Part shown: positions 10,775 to 25,437 of the stretch, piece after piece
How positions within the stretch are numbered: the first letter of the stretch is position 1
Layout: each line of letters opens with the position of its first letter
From: Glandiceps talaboti
Lineage: Eukaryota > Hemichordata > Enteropneusta > Spengelidae
Direction: 5' to 3'
Length of the DNA stretch: 64,000 bases
Assembly: GCF_964340395.1 (NCBI RefSeq)
Contig: NC_135557.1
Span: 1,975,687 to 2,039,686, forward strand
Notes under the pieces: generated by a model
What the model was told of the DNA's origin: nothing
The model's database searches: none
The model's input: the letters and a program-made list of their open reading frames with translations, nothing else
Position numbers and translations under genes: made by a program

Positions 10775-13700
10775 TATGACACAACCCTGTGACATGTGAG
10801 TGTAAGAGTCACATATGACACAACCCTGTGACATGTGAGTGTAAGAGTCACATATGACACAACCCTATGACATGTGAGTGTAAGAGTCACATATGACACA
10901 ACCCTGTGACATGTGAGTGTAAGAGTCACATATGACACAACCCTATGACATGTGAGTTTAAGAGTCACATATGACAACCCTATGACATGTGATTGTAAGA
11001 GTCACATATGACACAACCCTATGACATGTGAGTGTAAGAGTCACATATGACACAACCCTATGACATGTGAGTGTAAGAGTCACATATGACACAACCCTAT
11101 GACATGTGAGTGTAAGAGTCACATATGACACAACCCTATGACATGTGATTGTAAGAGTCACATAGACACAACCCTGTGACATGTGAGTGTAAGAGTCACA
11201 TATGACACAACCCTGTGACATGTGAGTGTAAGAGTCACATAGACACAACCCTATGACATGTGAGTGTAAGAGTCACATATGACACAACCCTATGACATGT
11301 GAGTGTAAGAGTCACATATGACACAACCCTGTGACATGTGAGTGTAAGAGTCACATAGACACAACCCTATGACATGTGAGTGTAAGAGTCACATATGACA
11401 CAACCCTATGACATGTGAGTGTAAGAGTCACATATGACACAACCCTGTGACATGTGAGTGTAAGAGTCACATATGACACAACCCTGTGACATGTGAGTGT
11501 AAGAGTCACATATGACACAACCCTATGACATGTGAGTGTAAGAGTCACATATGACACAACCCTGTGACATGTGATTGTAAGAGTCACATATGACACAACC
11601 CTATGACATGTGAGTGTAAGAGTCACATATGACACAACCCTATGACATGTGAGTTTAAGAGTCACATATGACACAACCCTGTGACATGTGAGTTTAAGAG
11701 TCACATATGACACAACCCTGTGACATGTGAGTGTAAGAGTCACATATGACACAACCCTATGACATGTGAGTGTAAGAGTCACATATGACACAACCCTGTG
11801 ACATGTGAGTGTAAGAGTCACATATGACACAACCCTATGACATGTGAGTGTAAGAGTCACATATGACACAACCCTATGACATGTGAGTGTAAGAGTCACA
11901 TATGACACAACCCTGTGACATGTGAGTGTAAGAGTCACATATGACACAACCCTATGACATGTGAGTGTAAGAGTCACATATGACACAACCCTGTGACATG
12001 TGAGTGTAAGAGTCACATATGACACAACCCTATGACATGTGAGTGTAAGAGTCACATATGACACAACCCTGTGACATGTGAGTGTAAGAGTCACATATGA
12101 CACAACCCTATGACATGTGAGTTTAAGAGTCACATATGACAACCCTATGACATGTGATTGTAAGAGTCACATATGACACAACCCTATGACATGTGAGTGT
12201 AAGAGTCACATATGACACAACCCTATGACATGTGAGTGTAAGAGTCACATATGACACAACCCTATGACATGTGAGTGTAAGAGTCACATATGACACAACC
12301 CTATGACATGTGAGTGTAAGAGTCACATATGACACAACCCTATGACATGTGAGTGTAAGAGTCACATATGACACAACCCTATGACATGTGAGTGTAAGAG
12401 TCACATATGACACAACCCTATGACATGTGAGTGTAAGAGTCACATATGACACAACCCTATGACATGTGAGTGTAAGAGTCACATATGACACAACCCTATG
12501 ACATGTGAGTGTAAGAGTCACATATGACACAACCCTATGACATGTGAGTGTAAGAGTCACATATGACACAACCCTATGACATGTGAGTGTAAGAGTCACA
12601 TATGACACAACCCTGTGACATGTGAGTGTAAGAGTCACATATGACACAACCCTATGACATGTGATTGTAAGTCACATATGACACAACCCTGTGACATGTG
12701 AGTGTAAGAGTCACATATGACACAACCCTATGACATGTGAGTGTAAGAGTCACATATGACACAACCCTGTGACATGTGAGTGTAAGAGTCACATATGACA
12801 CAACCCTATGACATGTGAGTGTAAGAGTCACATATGACACAACCCTATGACATGTGAGTGTAAGAGTCACATAGACACAACCCTGTGACATGTGAGTGTA
12901 AGAGTCACATATGACACAACCCTATGACATGTGGGTGTAAGAGTCACATATGACACAACCCTATGACATGTGAGTGTAAGAGTCACATATGACACAACCC
13001 TGTGACATGTGGGTGTAAGAGTCACATATGACACAACCCTGTGACATGTGGGTGTAAGAGTCACATATGACACAACCCTATGACATGTGAGTGTAAGAGT
13101 CACATATGACACAACCCTGTGACATGTGGGTGTAAGAGTCACATATGACACAACCCTGTGACATGTGAGTGTAAGAGTCACATATGACACAACTCTATGA
13201 CATGTGAGTGTAAGAGTCACATATGATACAACTCTATGACATGTGAGTGTAAGAGTCACATATGACACAACCCTATGACATGTGAGTGTAAGAGTCACAT
13301 GACACAACCCTGTGACATGTGAGTGTAAGAGTCACATATGACACAACCCTATGACATGTGAGTGTAAGAGTCACATATGACACAACCCTGTGACATGTGA
13401 GTGTAAGAGTCACATATGACACAACTCTATGACATGTGAGTGTAAGAGTCACATATGACACAACCCTATGACATGTGAGTGCAACAGTCACATATGACAC
13501 AACCCTATGACATGTGAGTGTAAGAGTCACATATGACACAACCCTGTGACATGTGAGTGTAAGAGTCACATATGACACAACCCTGTGACATGTGAGTGTA
13601 AGAGTCACATATGACACAACCCTATGACATGTGAGTGTAAGAGTCACATATGACACAACCCTATGACATGTGAGTGTAAGAGTCATATGACACAACCCTA

Positions 13701-16700
13701 TGACATGTGAGTGTAAGAGTCACATATGACACAACCCTGTGACATGTGATTGTAAGAGTCACATAGACACAACCCTGTGACATGTGAGTGTAAGAGTCAC
13801 ATATGACACAACCCTGTGACATGTGAGTGTAAGAGTCACATAGACACAACCCTATGACATGTGAGTGTAAGAGTCACATATGACACAACCCTATGACATG
13901 TGAGTGTAAGAGTCACATATGACACAACCCTGTGACATGTGAGTGTAAGAGTCACATAGACACAACCCTATGACATGTGAGTGTAAGAGTCACATATGAC
14001 ACAACCCTATGACATGTGAGTGTAAGAGTCACATATGACACAACCCTGTGACATGTGAGTGTAAGAGTCACATATGACACAACCCTGTGACATGTGAGTG
14101 TAAGAGTCACATATGACACAACCCTATGACATGTGAGTGTAAGAGTCACATATGACACAACCCTGTGACATGTGATTGTAAGAGTCACATATGACACAAC
14201 CCTATGACATGTGAGTGTAAGAGTCACATATGACACAACCCTATGACATGTGAGTTTAAGAGTCACATATGACACAACCCTGTGACATGTGAGTTTAAGA
14301 GTCACATATGACACAACCCTGTGACATGTGAGTGTAAGAGTCACATATGACACAACCCTATGACATGTGAGTGTAAGAGTCACATATGACACAACCCTGT
14401 GACATGTGAGTGTAAGAGTCACATATGACACAACCCTATGACATGTGAGTGTAAGAGTCACATATGACACAACCCTGTGACATGTGAGTGTAAGAGTCAC
14501 ATATGACACAACCCTATGACATGTGAGTTTAAGAGTCACATATGACAACCCTATGACATGTGATTGTAAGAGTCACATATGACACAACCCTATGACATGT
14601 GAGTGTAAGAGTCACATATGACACAACCCTATGACATGTGAGTGTAAGAGTCACATATGACACAACCCTATGACATGTGAGTGTAAGAGTCACATATGAC
14701 ACAACCCTATGACATGTGAGTGTAAGAGTCACATATGACACAACTCTATGACATGTGAGTGTAAGAGTCACATATGACACAACCCTATGACATGTGAGTG
14801 TAAGAGTCACATATGACACAACCCTATGACATGTGAGTGTAAGAGTCACATATGACACAACCCTATGACATGTGAGTGTAAGAGTCACATATGACACAAC
14901 CCTATGACATGTGAGTGTAAGAGTCACATATGACACAACCCTATGACATGTGAGTGTAAGAGTCACATATGACACAACCCTATGACATGTGAGTGTAAGA
15001 GTCACATATGACACAACCCTGTGACATGTGAGTGTAAGAGTCACATATGACACAACCCTATGACATGTGATTGTAAGTCACATATGACACAACCCTGTGA
15101 CATGTGAGTGTAAGAGTCACATATGACACAACCCTATGACATGTGAGTGTAAGAGTCACATATGACACAACCCTGTGACATGTGAGTGTAAGAGTCACAT
15201 ATGACACAACCCTATGACATGTGAGTGTAAGAGTCACATATGACACAACCCTATGACATGTGAGTGTAAGAGTCACATAGACACAACCCTGTGACATGTG
15301 AGTGTAAGAGTCACATATGACACAACCCTATGACATGTGGGTGTAAGAGTCACATATGACACAACCCTATGACATGTGAGTGTAAGAGTCACATATGACA
15401 CAACCCTGTGACATGTGGGTGTAAGAGTCACATATGACACAACCCTGTGACATGTGGGTGTAAGAGTCACATATGACACAACCCTATGACATGTGAGTGT
15501 AAGAGTCACATATGACACAACCCTGTGACATGTGGGTGTAAGAGTCACATATGACACAACCCTGTGACATGTGAGTGTAAGAGTCACATATGACACAACC
15601 CTATGACATGTGAGTGTAAGAGTCACATATGACACAACCCTATGACATGTGAGTGTAAGAGTCACATATGACACAACCCTGTGACATGTGAGTGTAAGAG
15701 TCACATATGACACAACCCTATGACATGTGATTGTAAGTCACATATGACACAACCCTGTGACATGTGAGTGTAAGAGTCACATATGACACAACCCTATGAC
15801 ATGTGAGTGTAAGAGTCACATATGACACAACCCTATGACATGTGAGTGTAAGAGTCACATATGACACAACCCTGTGACATGTGAGTGTAAGAGTCACATA
15901 TGACACAACCCTATGACATGTGAGTGTAAGAGTCACATATGACACAACCCTATGACATGTGAGTGTAAGAGTCACATAGACACAACCCTGTGACATGTGA
16001 GTGTAAGAGTCACATATGACACAACCCTATGACATGTGGGTGTAAGAGTCACATATGACACAACCCTATGACATGTGAGTGTAAGAGTCACATATGACAC
16101 AACCCTGTGACATGTGGGTGTAAGAGTCACATATGACACAACCCTGTGACATGTGGGTGTAAGAGTCACATATGACACAACCCTATGACATGTGAGTGTA
16201 AGAGTCACATATGACACAACCCTGTGACATGTGGGTGTAAGAGTCACATATGACACAACCCTGTGACATGTGAGTGTAAGAGTCACATATGACACAACTC
16301 TATGACATGTGAGTGTAAGAGTCACATATGATACAACTCTATGACATGTGAGTGTAAGAGTCACATATGACACAACCCTATGACATGTGAGTGTAAGAGT
16401 CACATGACACAACCCTGTGACATGTGAGTGTAAGAGTCACATATGACACAACCCTATGACATGTGAGTGTAAGAGTCACATATGACACAACCCTGTGACA
16501 TGTGAGTGTAAGAGTCACATATGACACAACTCTATGACATGTGAGTGTAAGAGTCACATATGACACAACCCTATGACATGTGAGTGCAACAGTCACATAT
16601 GACACAACCCTATGACATGTGAGTGTAAGAGTCACATATGACACAACCCTGTGACATGTGAGTGTAAGAGTCACATATGACACAACCCTGTGACATGTGA

Positions 16701-19700
16701 GTGTAAGAGTCACATATGACACAACCCTATGACATGTGAGTGTAAGAGTCACATATGACACAACCCTATGACATGTGAGTGTAAGAGTCATATGACACAA
16801 CCCTATGACATGTGAGTGTAAGAGTCACATATGACACAACCCTGTGACATGTGATTGTAAGAGTCACATAGACACAACCCTGTGACATGTGAGTGTAAGA
16901 GTCACATATGACACAACCCTGTGACATGTGAGTGTAAGAGTCACATAGACACAACCCTATGACATGTGAGTGTAAGAGTCACATATGACACAACCCTATG
17001 ACATGTGAGTGTAAGAGTCACATATGACACAACCCTGTGACATGTGAGTGTAAGAGTCACATAGACACAACCCTATGACATGTGAGTGTAAGAGTCACAT
17101 ATGACACAACCCTATGACATGTGAGTGTAAGAGTCACATATGACACAACCCTGTGACATGTGAGTGTAAGAGTCACATATGACACAACCCTGTGACATGT
17201 GAGTGTAAGAGTCACATATGACACAACCCTATGACATGTGAGTGTAAGAGTCACATATGACACAACCCTGTGACATGTGATTGTAAGAGTCACATATGAC
17301 ACAACCCTATGACATGTGAGTGTAAGAGTCACATATGACACAACCCTATGACATGTGAGTTTAAGAGTCACATATGACACAACCCTGTGACATGTGAGTT
17401 TAAGAGTCACATATGACACAACCCTGTGACATGTGAGTGTAAGAGTCACATATGACACAACCCTATGACATGTGAGTGTAAGAGTCACATATGACACAAC
17501 CCTGTGACATGTGAGTGTAAGAGTCACATATGACACAACCCTATGACATGTGAGTGTAAGAGTCACATATGACACAACCCTGTGACATGTGAGTGTAAGA
17601 GTCACATATGACACAACCCTATGACATGTGAGTTTAAGAGTCACATATGACAACCCTATGACATGTGATTGTAAGAGTCACATATGACACAACCCTATGA
17701 CATGTGAGTGTAAGAGTCACATATGACACAACCCTATGACATGTGAGTGTAAGAGTCACATATGACACAACCCTATGACATGTGAGTGTAAGAGTCACAT
17801 ATGACACAACCCTATGACATGTGAGTGTAAGAGTCACATATGACACAACCCTATGACATGTGAGTGTAAGAGTCACATATGACACAACCCTATGACATGT
17901 GAGTGTAAGAGTCACATATGACACAACCCTATGACATGTGAGTGTAAGAGTCACATATGACACAACCCTATGACATGTGAGTGTAAGAGTCACATATGAC
18001 ACAACCCTATGACATGTGAGTGTAAGAGTCACATATGACACAACCCTATGACATGTGAGTGTAAGAGTCACATATGACACAACCCTATGACATGTGAGTG
18101 TAAGAGTCACATATGACACAACCCTGTGACATGTGAGTGTAAGAGTCACATATGACACAACCCTATGACATGTGATTGTAAGTCACATATGACACAACCC
18201 TGTGACATGTGAGTGTAAGAGTCACATATGACACAACCCTATGACATGTGAGTGTAAGAGTCACATATGACACAACCCTGTGACATGTGAGTGTAAGAGT
18301 CACATATGACACAACCCTATGACATGTGAGTGTAAGAGTCACATATGACACAACCCTATGACATGTGAGTGTAAGAGTCACATAGACACAACCCTGTGAC
18401 ATGTGAGTGTAAGAGTCACATATGACACAACCCTATGACATGTGGGTGTAAGAGTCACATATGACACAACCCTATGACATGTGAGTGTAAGAGTCACATA
18501 TGACACAACCCTGTGACATGTGGGTGTAAGAGTCACATATGACACAACCCTGTGACATGTGGGTGTAAGAGTCACATATGACACAACCCTATGACATGTG
18601 AGTGTAAGAGTCACATATGACACAACCCTGTGACATGTGGGTGTAAGAGTCACATATGACACAACCCTGTGACATGTGAGTGTAAGAGTCACATATGACA
18701 CAACTCTATGACATGTGAGTGTAAGAGTCACATATGATACAACTCTATGACATGTGAGTGTAAGAGTCACATATGACACAACCCTATGACATGTGAGTGT
18801 AAGAGTCACATGACACAACCCTGTGACATGTGAGTGTAAGAGTCACATATGACACAACCCTATGACATGTGAGTGTAAGAGTCACATATGACACAACCCT
18901 GTGACATGTGAGTGTAAGAGTCACATATGACACAACTCTATGACATGTGAGTGTAAGAGTCACATATGACACAACCCTATGACATGTGAGTGCAACAGTC
19001 ACATATGACACAACCCTATGACATGTGAGTGTAAGAGTCACATATGACACAACCCTGTGACATGTGAGTGTAAGAGTCACATATGACACAACCCTGTGAC
19101 ATGTGAGTGTAAGAGTCACATATGACACAACCCTATGACATGTGAGTGTAAGAGTCACATATGACACAACCCTATGACATGTGAGTGTAAGAGTCATATG
19201 ACACAACCCTATGACATGTGAGTGTAAGAGTCACATATGACACAACCCTGTGACATGTGATTGTAAGAGTCACATAGACACAACCCTGTGACATGTGAGT
19301 GTAAGAGTCACATATGACACAACCCTGTGACATGTGAGTGTAAGAGTCACATAGACACAACCCTATGACATGTGAGTGTAAGAGTCACATATGACACAAC
19401 CCTATGACATGTGAGTGTAAGAGTCACATATGACACAACCCTGTGACATGTGAGTGTAAGAGTCACATAGACACAACCCTATGACATGTGAGTGTAAGAG
19501 TCACATATGACACAACCCTATGACATGTGAGTGTAAGAGTCACATATGACACAACCCTGTGACATGTGAGTGTAAGAGTCACATATGACACAACCCTGTG
19601 ACATGTGAGTGTAAGAGTCACATATGACACAACCCTATGACATGTGAGTGTAAGAGTCACATATGACACAACCCTGTGACATGTGATTGTAAGAGTCACA

Positions 19701-20440
19701 TATGACACAACCCTATGACATGTGAGTGTAAGAGTCACATATGACACAACCCTATGACATGTGAGTTTAAGAGTCACATATGACACAACCCTGTGACATG
19801 TGAGTTTAAGAGTCACATATGACACAACCCTGTGACATGTGAGTGTAAGAGTCACATATGACACAACCCTATGACATGTGAGTGTAAGAGTCACATATGA
19901 CACAACCCTGTGACATGTGAGTGTAAGAGTCACATATGACACAACCCTATGACATGTGAGTGTAAGAGTCACATATGACACAACCCTATGACATGTGAGT
20001 GTAAGAGTCACATATGACACAACCCTATGACATGTGAGTGTTAGAGTCACATATGACACAACCCTATGACATGTGAGTGTAAGAGTCACATATGACACAA
20101 CCCTGTGACATGTGAGTGTAAGAGTCACATATGACACAACCCTGTGACATGTGAGTGTAAGAGTCACATATGACACAACCCTATGACATGTGAGTGTAAG
20201 AGTCACATATGACACAACCCTATGACATGTGAGTGTAAGAGTCACATATGACACAACCCTGTGACATGTGATTGTAAGAGTCACATAGACACAACCCTGT
20301 GACATGTGAGTGTAAGAGTCACATATGACACAACCCTATGACATGTGAGTGTAAGAGTCACATATGACACAACCCTGTGACATGTGAGTGTAAGAGTCAC
20401 ATATGACACAACCCTATGACATGTGAGTGTAAGAGTCACA
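10775..20440. repeat. 39-bp minisatellite of intron 4 (about 248 copies) with 2.4-kb higher-order duplication
   Basis: Period 39 bp; the unit contains ATGACACAACCCTATGACAT followed by GTGAGTGTAAGAGTCACAT. Variants include CTATG/CTGTG, GAGTG/GATTG/GGGTG, a missing TATG step and a CAACAG form. Marker variants recur at fixed offsets. The same pattern of units at 12123, 14529 and 17634, at 12867, 15273 and 18378, and at 13661, 16766 and 19172 gives spacings of 2406 or 3105 bp, the latter being 2406 plus 699. Antisense frames through it are spurious. Confidence 0.98.
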
Positions 20441-20646
20441 TACTCAGGTTATAAACATGTCTACTATGCACACACACCAGTGAAAGTAATCTCTTGTACA
20501 TGAAATTATAATGTTCTGAATCATTATTTTATAGTAAGCCAAGTTGGTAATTTGTTTTTTTAAATAGAAGACATTATAGAACACATTTATGACATGTTTA
20601 AATCAATTGATGTATTTTCAATGTCTTTATTTGTTCTTTTTTTCAG
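20441..20646 (+). other. Intron 4 tail, unique sequence
   Basis: About 200 bp of AT-rich unique sequence ending in a T-rich acceptor TTTTTTTCAG. Confidence 0.8.
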
Positions 20647-20788
20647 CCAAACAATCTGTGTGCTTTAGATATACTTGGTGTAACTGGTCTTGTCAATCAC
20701 TTTGGTAAAGTGCAGTCTCTAGAAAAAATAGAAATTACGCCATTGCTGATGCAAAAAGGAGTGACAAAACTAGCTTTGTATGGACTAG
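20647..20788 (+). CDS. mre11: MRE11 exon (window exon 5)
   Basis: Phase 0 start. It codes 47 residues including [18 protein letters not shown] and ending LALYGL, plus one base. This matches the human segment between motif III and motif IV (ALCALDIL, FVNHFG, IALYGLG). The acceptor has a strong pyrimidine tract. The donor is CTAG/GTAAGT. The last 10 bases of the exon (20779-20788) together with the donor are unit 1 of the 25-bp array that fills the following intron, so the exon edge is itself part of a minisatellite. Confidence 0.97.
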
Positions 20789-23700
20789 GTAAGTCTAGAT
20801 TTATATGGACTAGGTAAGACTAGATTTATTGGACTAGGTAAGACTAGATTTATATGGACTAGGTAAGACTAGATTTATATGGACTAGGTAAGACTAGATT
20901 TATTGGACTAGGTAAGACTAGATTTATATGGACTAGGTAAGACTAGATTTATTGGACTAGGTAAGACTATATATATATGGACTAGGTAAGACTAGATTTA
21001 TATGGACTAGGTAAGACTAGATTTATATGGACTAGGTAAGACTAGATTTATATGGACTAGGTAAGACTAGATTTATATGGACTAGGTAAGACTAGATTTA
21101 TATGGACTAGGTAAGACTAGATTTATATGGACTAGGTAAGACTAGATTTATATGGACTAGGTAAGACTAGATTTATATGGACTAGGTAAGACTAGATTTA
21201 TATGGACTAGGTAAGACTAGATTTATATGGACTAGGTAAGACTAGATTTATATGGACTAGGTAAGACTAGATTTATATGGACTAGGTAAGACTAGATTTA
21301 TATGGACTAGGTAAGACTAGATTTATATGGACTAGGTAAGACTAGATTTATATGGACTAGGTAAGACTAGATTTATATGGACTAGGTAAGACTAGATTTA
21401 TTGGACTAGGTAAGTCTAGATTTATATGGACTAGGTAAGACTAGATTTATATGGACTAGGTAAGACTAGATTTATATGGACTAGGTAAGACTAGATTTAT
21501 TGGACTAGGTAAGACTAGATTTATTGGACTAGGTAAGACTAGATTTATTGGACTAGGTAAGACTAGATTGATATGGACTAGGTAAGACTAGATTTATATG
21601 GACTAGGTGAGACTAGATTTATATGGACTAGGTAAGACTAGATTTATTGGACTAGGTAAGACTAGATTGATATGGACTAGGTAAGACTAGATTTATATGG
21701 ACTAGGTAAGACTAGATTGATATGGACTAGGTAAGACTAGATTGATATGGACTAGGTAAGACTAGATTTATATGGACTAGGTAAGACTAGATTGATATGG
21801 ACTAGGTAAGACTAGATTTATATGGACTAGGTAAGACTAGATTTATATGGACTAGGTAAGACTAGATTTATATGGACTAGGTAAGACTAGATTTATATGG
21901 ACTAGGTAAGACTAGATTTATATGGACTAGGTAAGACTAGATTGATATGGACTAGGTAAGACTAGATTTATATGGACTAGGTAAGACTAGATTTATATGG
22001 ACTAGGTAAGACTAGATTTATATGGACTAGGTAAGACTAGATTTATATGGACTAGGTAAGACTAGATTTATTGGACTAGGTAAGACTAGATTTATATGGA
22101 CTAGGTAAGACTAGATTTATATGGACTAGGTAAGACTAGATTTATTGGACTAGGTAAGACTAGATTTATTGGACTAGGTAAGACTAGATTTATTGGACAA
22201 GGTAAGACTAGATTTATTGGACTAGGTAAGACTAGATTTATATGGACTAGGTAAGACTAGATTTATTGGACTAGATTTATTGGACAAGGTAAGACTAGAT
22301 TTATTGGACTAGGTGAGACTAGATTTATATGGACTAGGTAAGACTAGATTTATATGGACTAGGTAAGACTAGATTTATTGGACAAGGTGAGAGATTTATT
22401 GGACTAGGTAAGACTAGATTTATATGGACTAGGTAAGACTAGATTTATATGGACTAGGTAAGACTAGATTTATATGGACTAGGTAAGACTAGATTTATAT
22501 TGGACTAGGTAAGACTAGATTTATATGGACTAGGTAAGACTAGATTTATATGGACTAGGTAAGACTAGATTTATATGGACTAGGTAAGACTAGATTTATA
22601 TGGACTAGGTAAGACTAGATTTATATGGACTAGGTAAGACTAGATTTATATGGACTAGGTAAGACTAGATTTATATGGACTAGGTAAGACTAGATTTATA
22701 TGGACTAGGTAAGACTAGATTTATATGGACTAGGTAAGACTAGATTTATTGGACTAGGTAAGACTAGATTTATATGGACTAGGTAAGACTAGATTTATAT
22801 GGACTAGGTAAGACTAGATTTATATGGACTAGGTAAGACTAGATTTATATGGACTAGGTAAGACTAGATTTATTGGACTAGGTAAGACTAGATTTATTGG
22901 ACTAGGTAAGACTAGATTTATATGGACTAGGTAAGACTAGATTTATTGGACTAGGTAAGACTAGATTTATTGGACTAGGTAAGACTAGATTTATTGGACT
23001 AGGTAAGACTAGATTTATTGGACTAGGTAAGACTAGATTTATATGGACTAGGTAAGACTAGATTTATATGGACTAGGTAAGACTAGATTTATTGGACTAG
23101 GTAAGACTAGATTTATATGGACTAGGTAAGACTAGATTTATATGGACTAGGTAAGACTAGATTTATTGGACTAGGTAAGACTAGATTTATATGGACTAGG
23201 TAAGACTAGATTTATATGGACTAGGTAAGACTAGATTTATATGGACTAGGTAAGACTAGATTTATTGGACTAGGTAAGACTAGATTTATATGGACTAGGT
23301 AAGACTAGATTTATATGGACTAGGTAAGACTAGATTTATATGGACTAGGTAAGACTAGATTTATTGGACTAGGTAAGACTATATATATATGGACTAGGTA
23401 AGACTAGATTTATATGGACTAGGTAAGACTAGATTTATATGGACTAGGTAAGACTAGATTTATATGGACTAGGTAAGACTAGATTTATATGGACTAGGTG
23501 AGACTAGATTTATATGGACTAGGTAAGACTAGATTTATATGGACTAGGTAAGACTAGATTTATTGGACTAGGAAAGACTAGATTTGTATGGACTAGGTAA
23601 GACTAGATTTATATGGACTAGGTAAGACTAGATTTATATGGACTAGGTAAGACTAGATTTATTGGACTAGGAAAGACTAGATTTGTATGGACTAGGTAAG

Positions 23701-25175
23701 ACTAGATTTATATGGACTAGGTAAGACTAGATTTATATGGACTAGGTAAGACTAGATTTATTGGACTAGGTAAGACTAGATTTATATGGACTAGGTAAGA
23801 CTAGATTTATTGGACTAGGTAAGACTAGATTTATATGGACTAGGTAAGACTAGATTTATATGGACTAGGTAAGACTAGATTTATATGGACTAGGTAAGAC
23901 TAGATTTATATGGACTAGGTAAGACTAGATTTATTGGACTAGGTAAGACTAGTTTTATATGGACTAGGTAAGACTAGATTTATATGGACTAGGTAAGACT
24001 AGATTTATATGGACTAGGTAAGACTAGATTTATATTGACTAGGTAAGACTAGATTTATATGGACTAGGTAAGACTAGATTTATATGGACTAGGTAAGACT
24101 AGATTTATATTGACTAGGTAATACTAGATTTATTGGACTAGGTAAGACTAGATTTATATGGACTTGGTAAGACTAGATTTATATGGACTAGGTAAGACTA
24201 GATTTATATGGACTAGGTAAGACTAGATTTATATGGACTAGGTAAGACTAGTTTTATATGGACTAGGTAAGACTAGATTTATATGGACTAGGTAAGACTA
24301 GATTTATATGGACTAGGTAAGACTAGATTTATATGGACTAGGTAAGACTAGATTTATATGGACTAGGTAAGACTAGATTTATATGGACTAGGTAAGACTA
24401 GATTTATATGGACTAGGTAAGACTAGATTTATATGGACTAGGTAAGACTAGATTTATATGGACTAGGTAAGACTAGATTTATATGGACTAGGTAAGACTA
24501 GTTTTATATGGACTAGGTAAGACTAGATTTATATGGACTAGGTAAGACTAGATTTATATGGACTAGGTAAGACTAGATTTATATGGACTAGGTAAGACTA
24601 GATTTATATGGACTAGGTAAGACTAGATTTATATGGACTAGGTAAGACTAGATTTATATGGACTAGGTAAGACTAGATTTATTGGACTAGGTAAGACTAG
24701 ATTTATATGGACTAGGTAAGACTAGATTTATATGGACTACGTAAGACTAGATTTATATGGACTAGGTAAGACTAGATTTATTGGACTAGGTAAGACTAGA
24801 TTTATATTGACTAGGTAAGACTAGATTTATATGGACTAGGTAAGACTAGATTTATATGGACTTGGTAAGACTAGATTTATTGGACTAGGTAAGACTAGAT
24901 TTATTGGACTAGGTAAGACTAGATTTATATGGACTAGGTAAGACTAGATTTATATGGACTAGGTAAGACTAGATTTATATGGACTAGGTAAGACTAGATT
25001 TATATGGACTAGGTAAGACTAGATTTATTGGACTAGGTAAGACTAGATTTATTGGACTAGGTAAGACTAGATTTATTGGACTAGGTAAGACTAGATTTAT
25101 ATGGACTAGGTAAGACTAGATTGATTGGACTAGGTAAGGCTAGATTTATTGGATTAGGTAAGGCTAGATTTATTG
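20779..25175 (+). repeat. 25-bp minisatellite carrying a 5' splice site (first block)
   Basis: Unit TATGGACTAGGTAAGACTAG followed by ATTTA, 25 bp, with a frequent 23-bp form lacking TA. Unit 1 (20779-20803) is the last 10 bases of exon 5 plus the first 15 of intron 5. The true donor is GTAAGT. Nearly all later copies read GTAAGA, though one copy near 21409 keeps GTAAGT. About 175-180 copies. Reading through from the exon meets an in-frame TAA at 20815-20817. Confidence 0.98.
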
Positions 25176-25437
25176 GACTAAACCTGCAGTAGCTGCAAGT
25201 CAGATATTTTCACAAATAGGATATTTATTTTTAATTCCGCAGTAGCTGAAACTCAACAATATTTTTTTTATCAAGTAACTGAAGAAATATTCACTAATAA
25301 TTTGTCATTTAATTACTTATAAAAAGACATTATATCTGTTACTTAGTGGTCAGTCATATCTGTATGTAATGTAGTGGTAAGTTTGAATCTTGAATGAACA
25401 CTTGGTTTTGAATCTGTTGTTTTCTTTTAACTTTTCT
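25176..25437. other. Non-repeat insert between two blocks of the 25-bp array
   Basis: Unique sequence interrupts the array. It starts with CTGCAGTAGCTGCA and ends just before the array resumes. It contains 25387-25432, which is an exact reverse complement of 27831-27876. No gene seen. Confidence 0.7.

Noticed and set aside
7861-20305. Many - strand frames of SWSYFYHCI and TLTLTCHRVV repeats
   Set aside because: Translations of the 29-bp and 39-bp intron 4 arrays.
10775-20440. AACCCT motif in the 39-bp unit as interstitial telomere repeat
   Set aside because: AACCCT occurs once per 39-bp unit and is not tandem in itself, so it is not telomeric.
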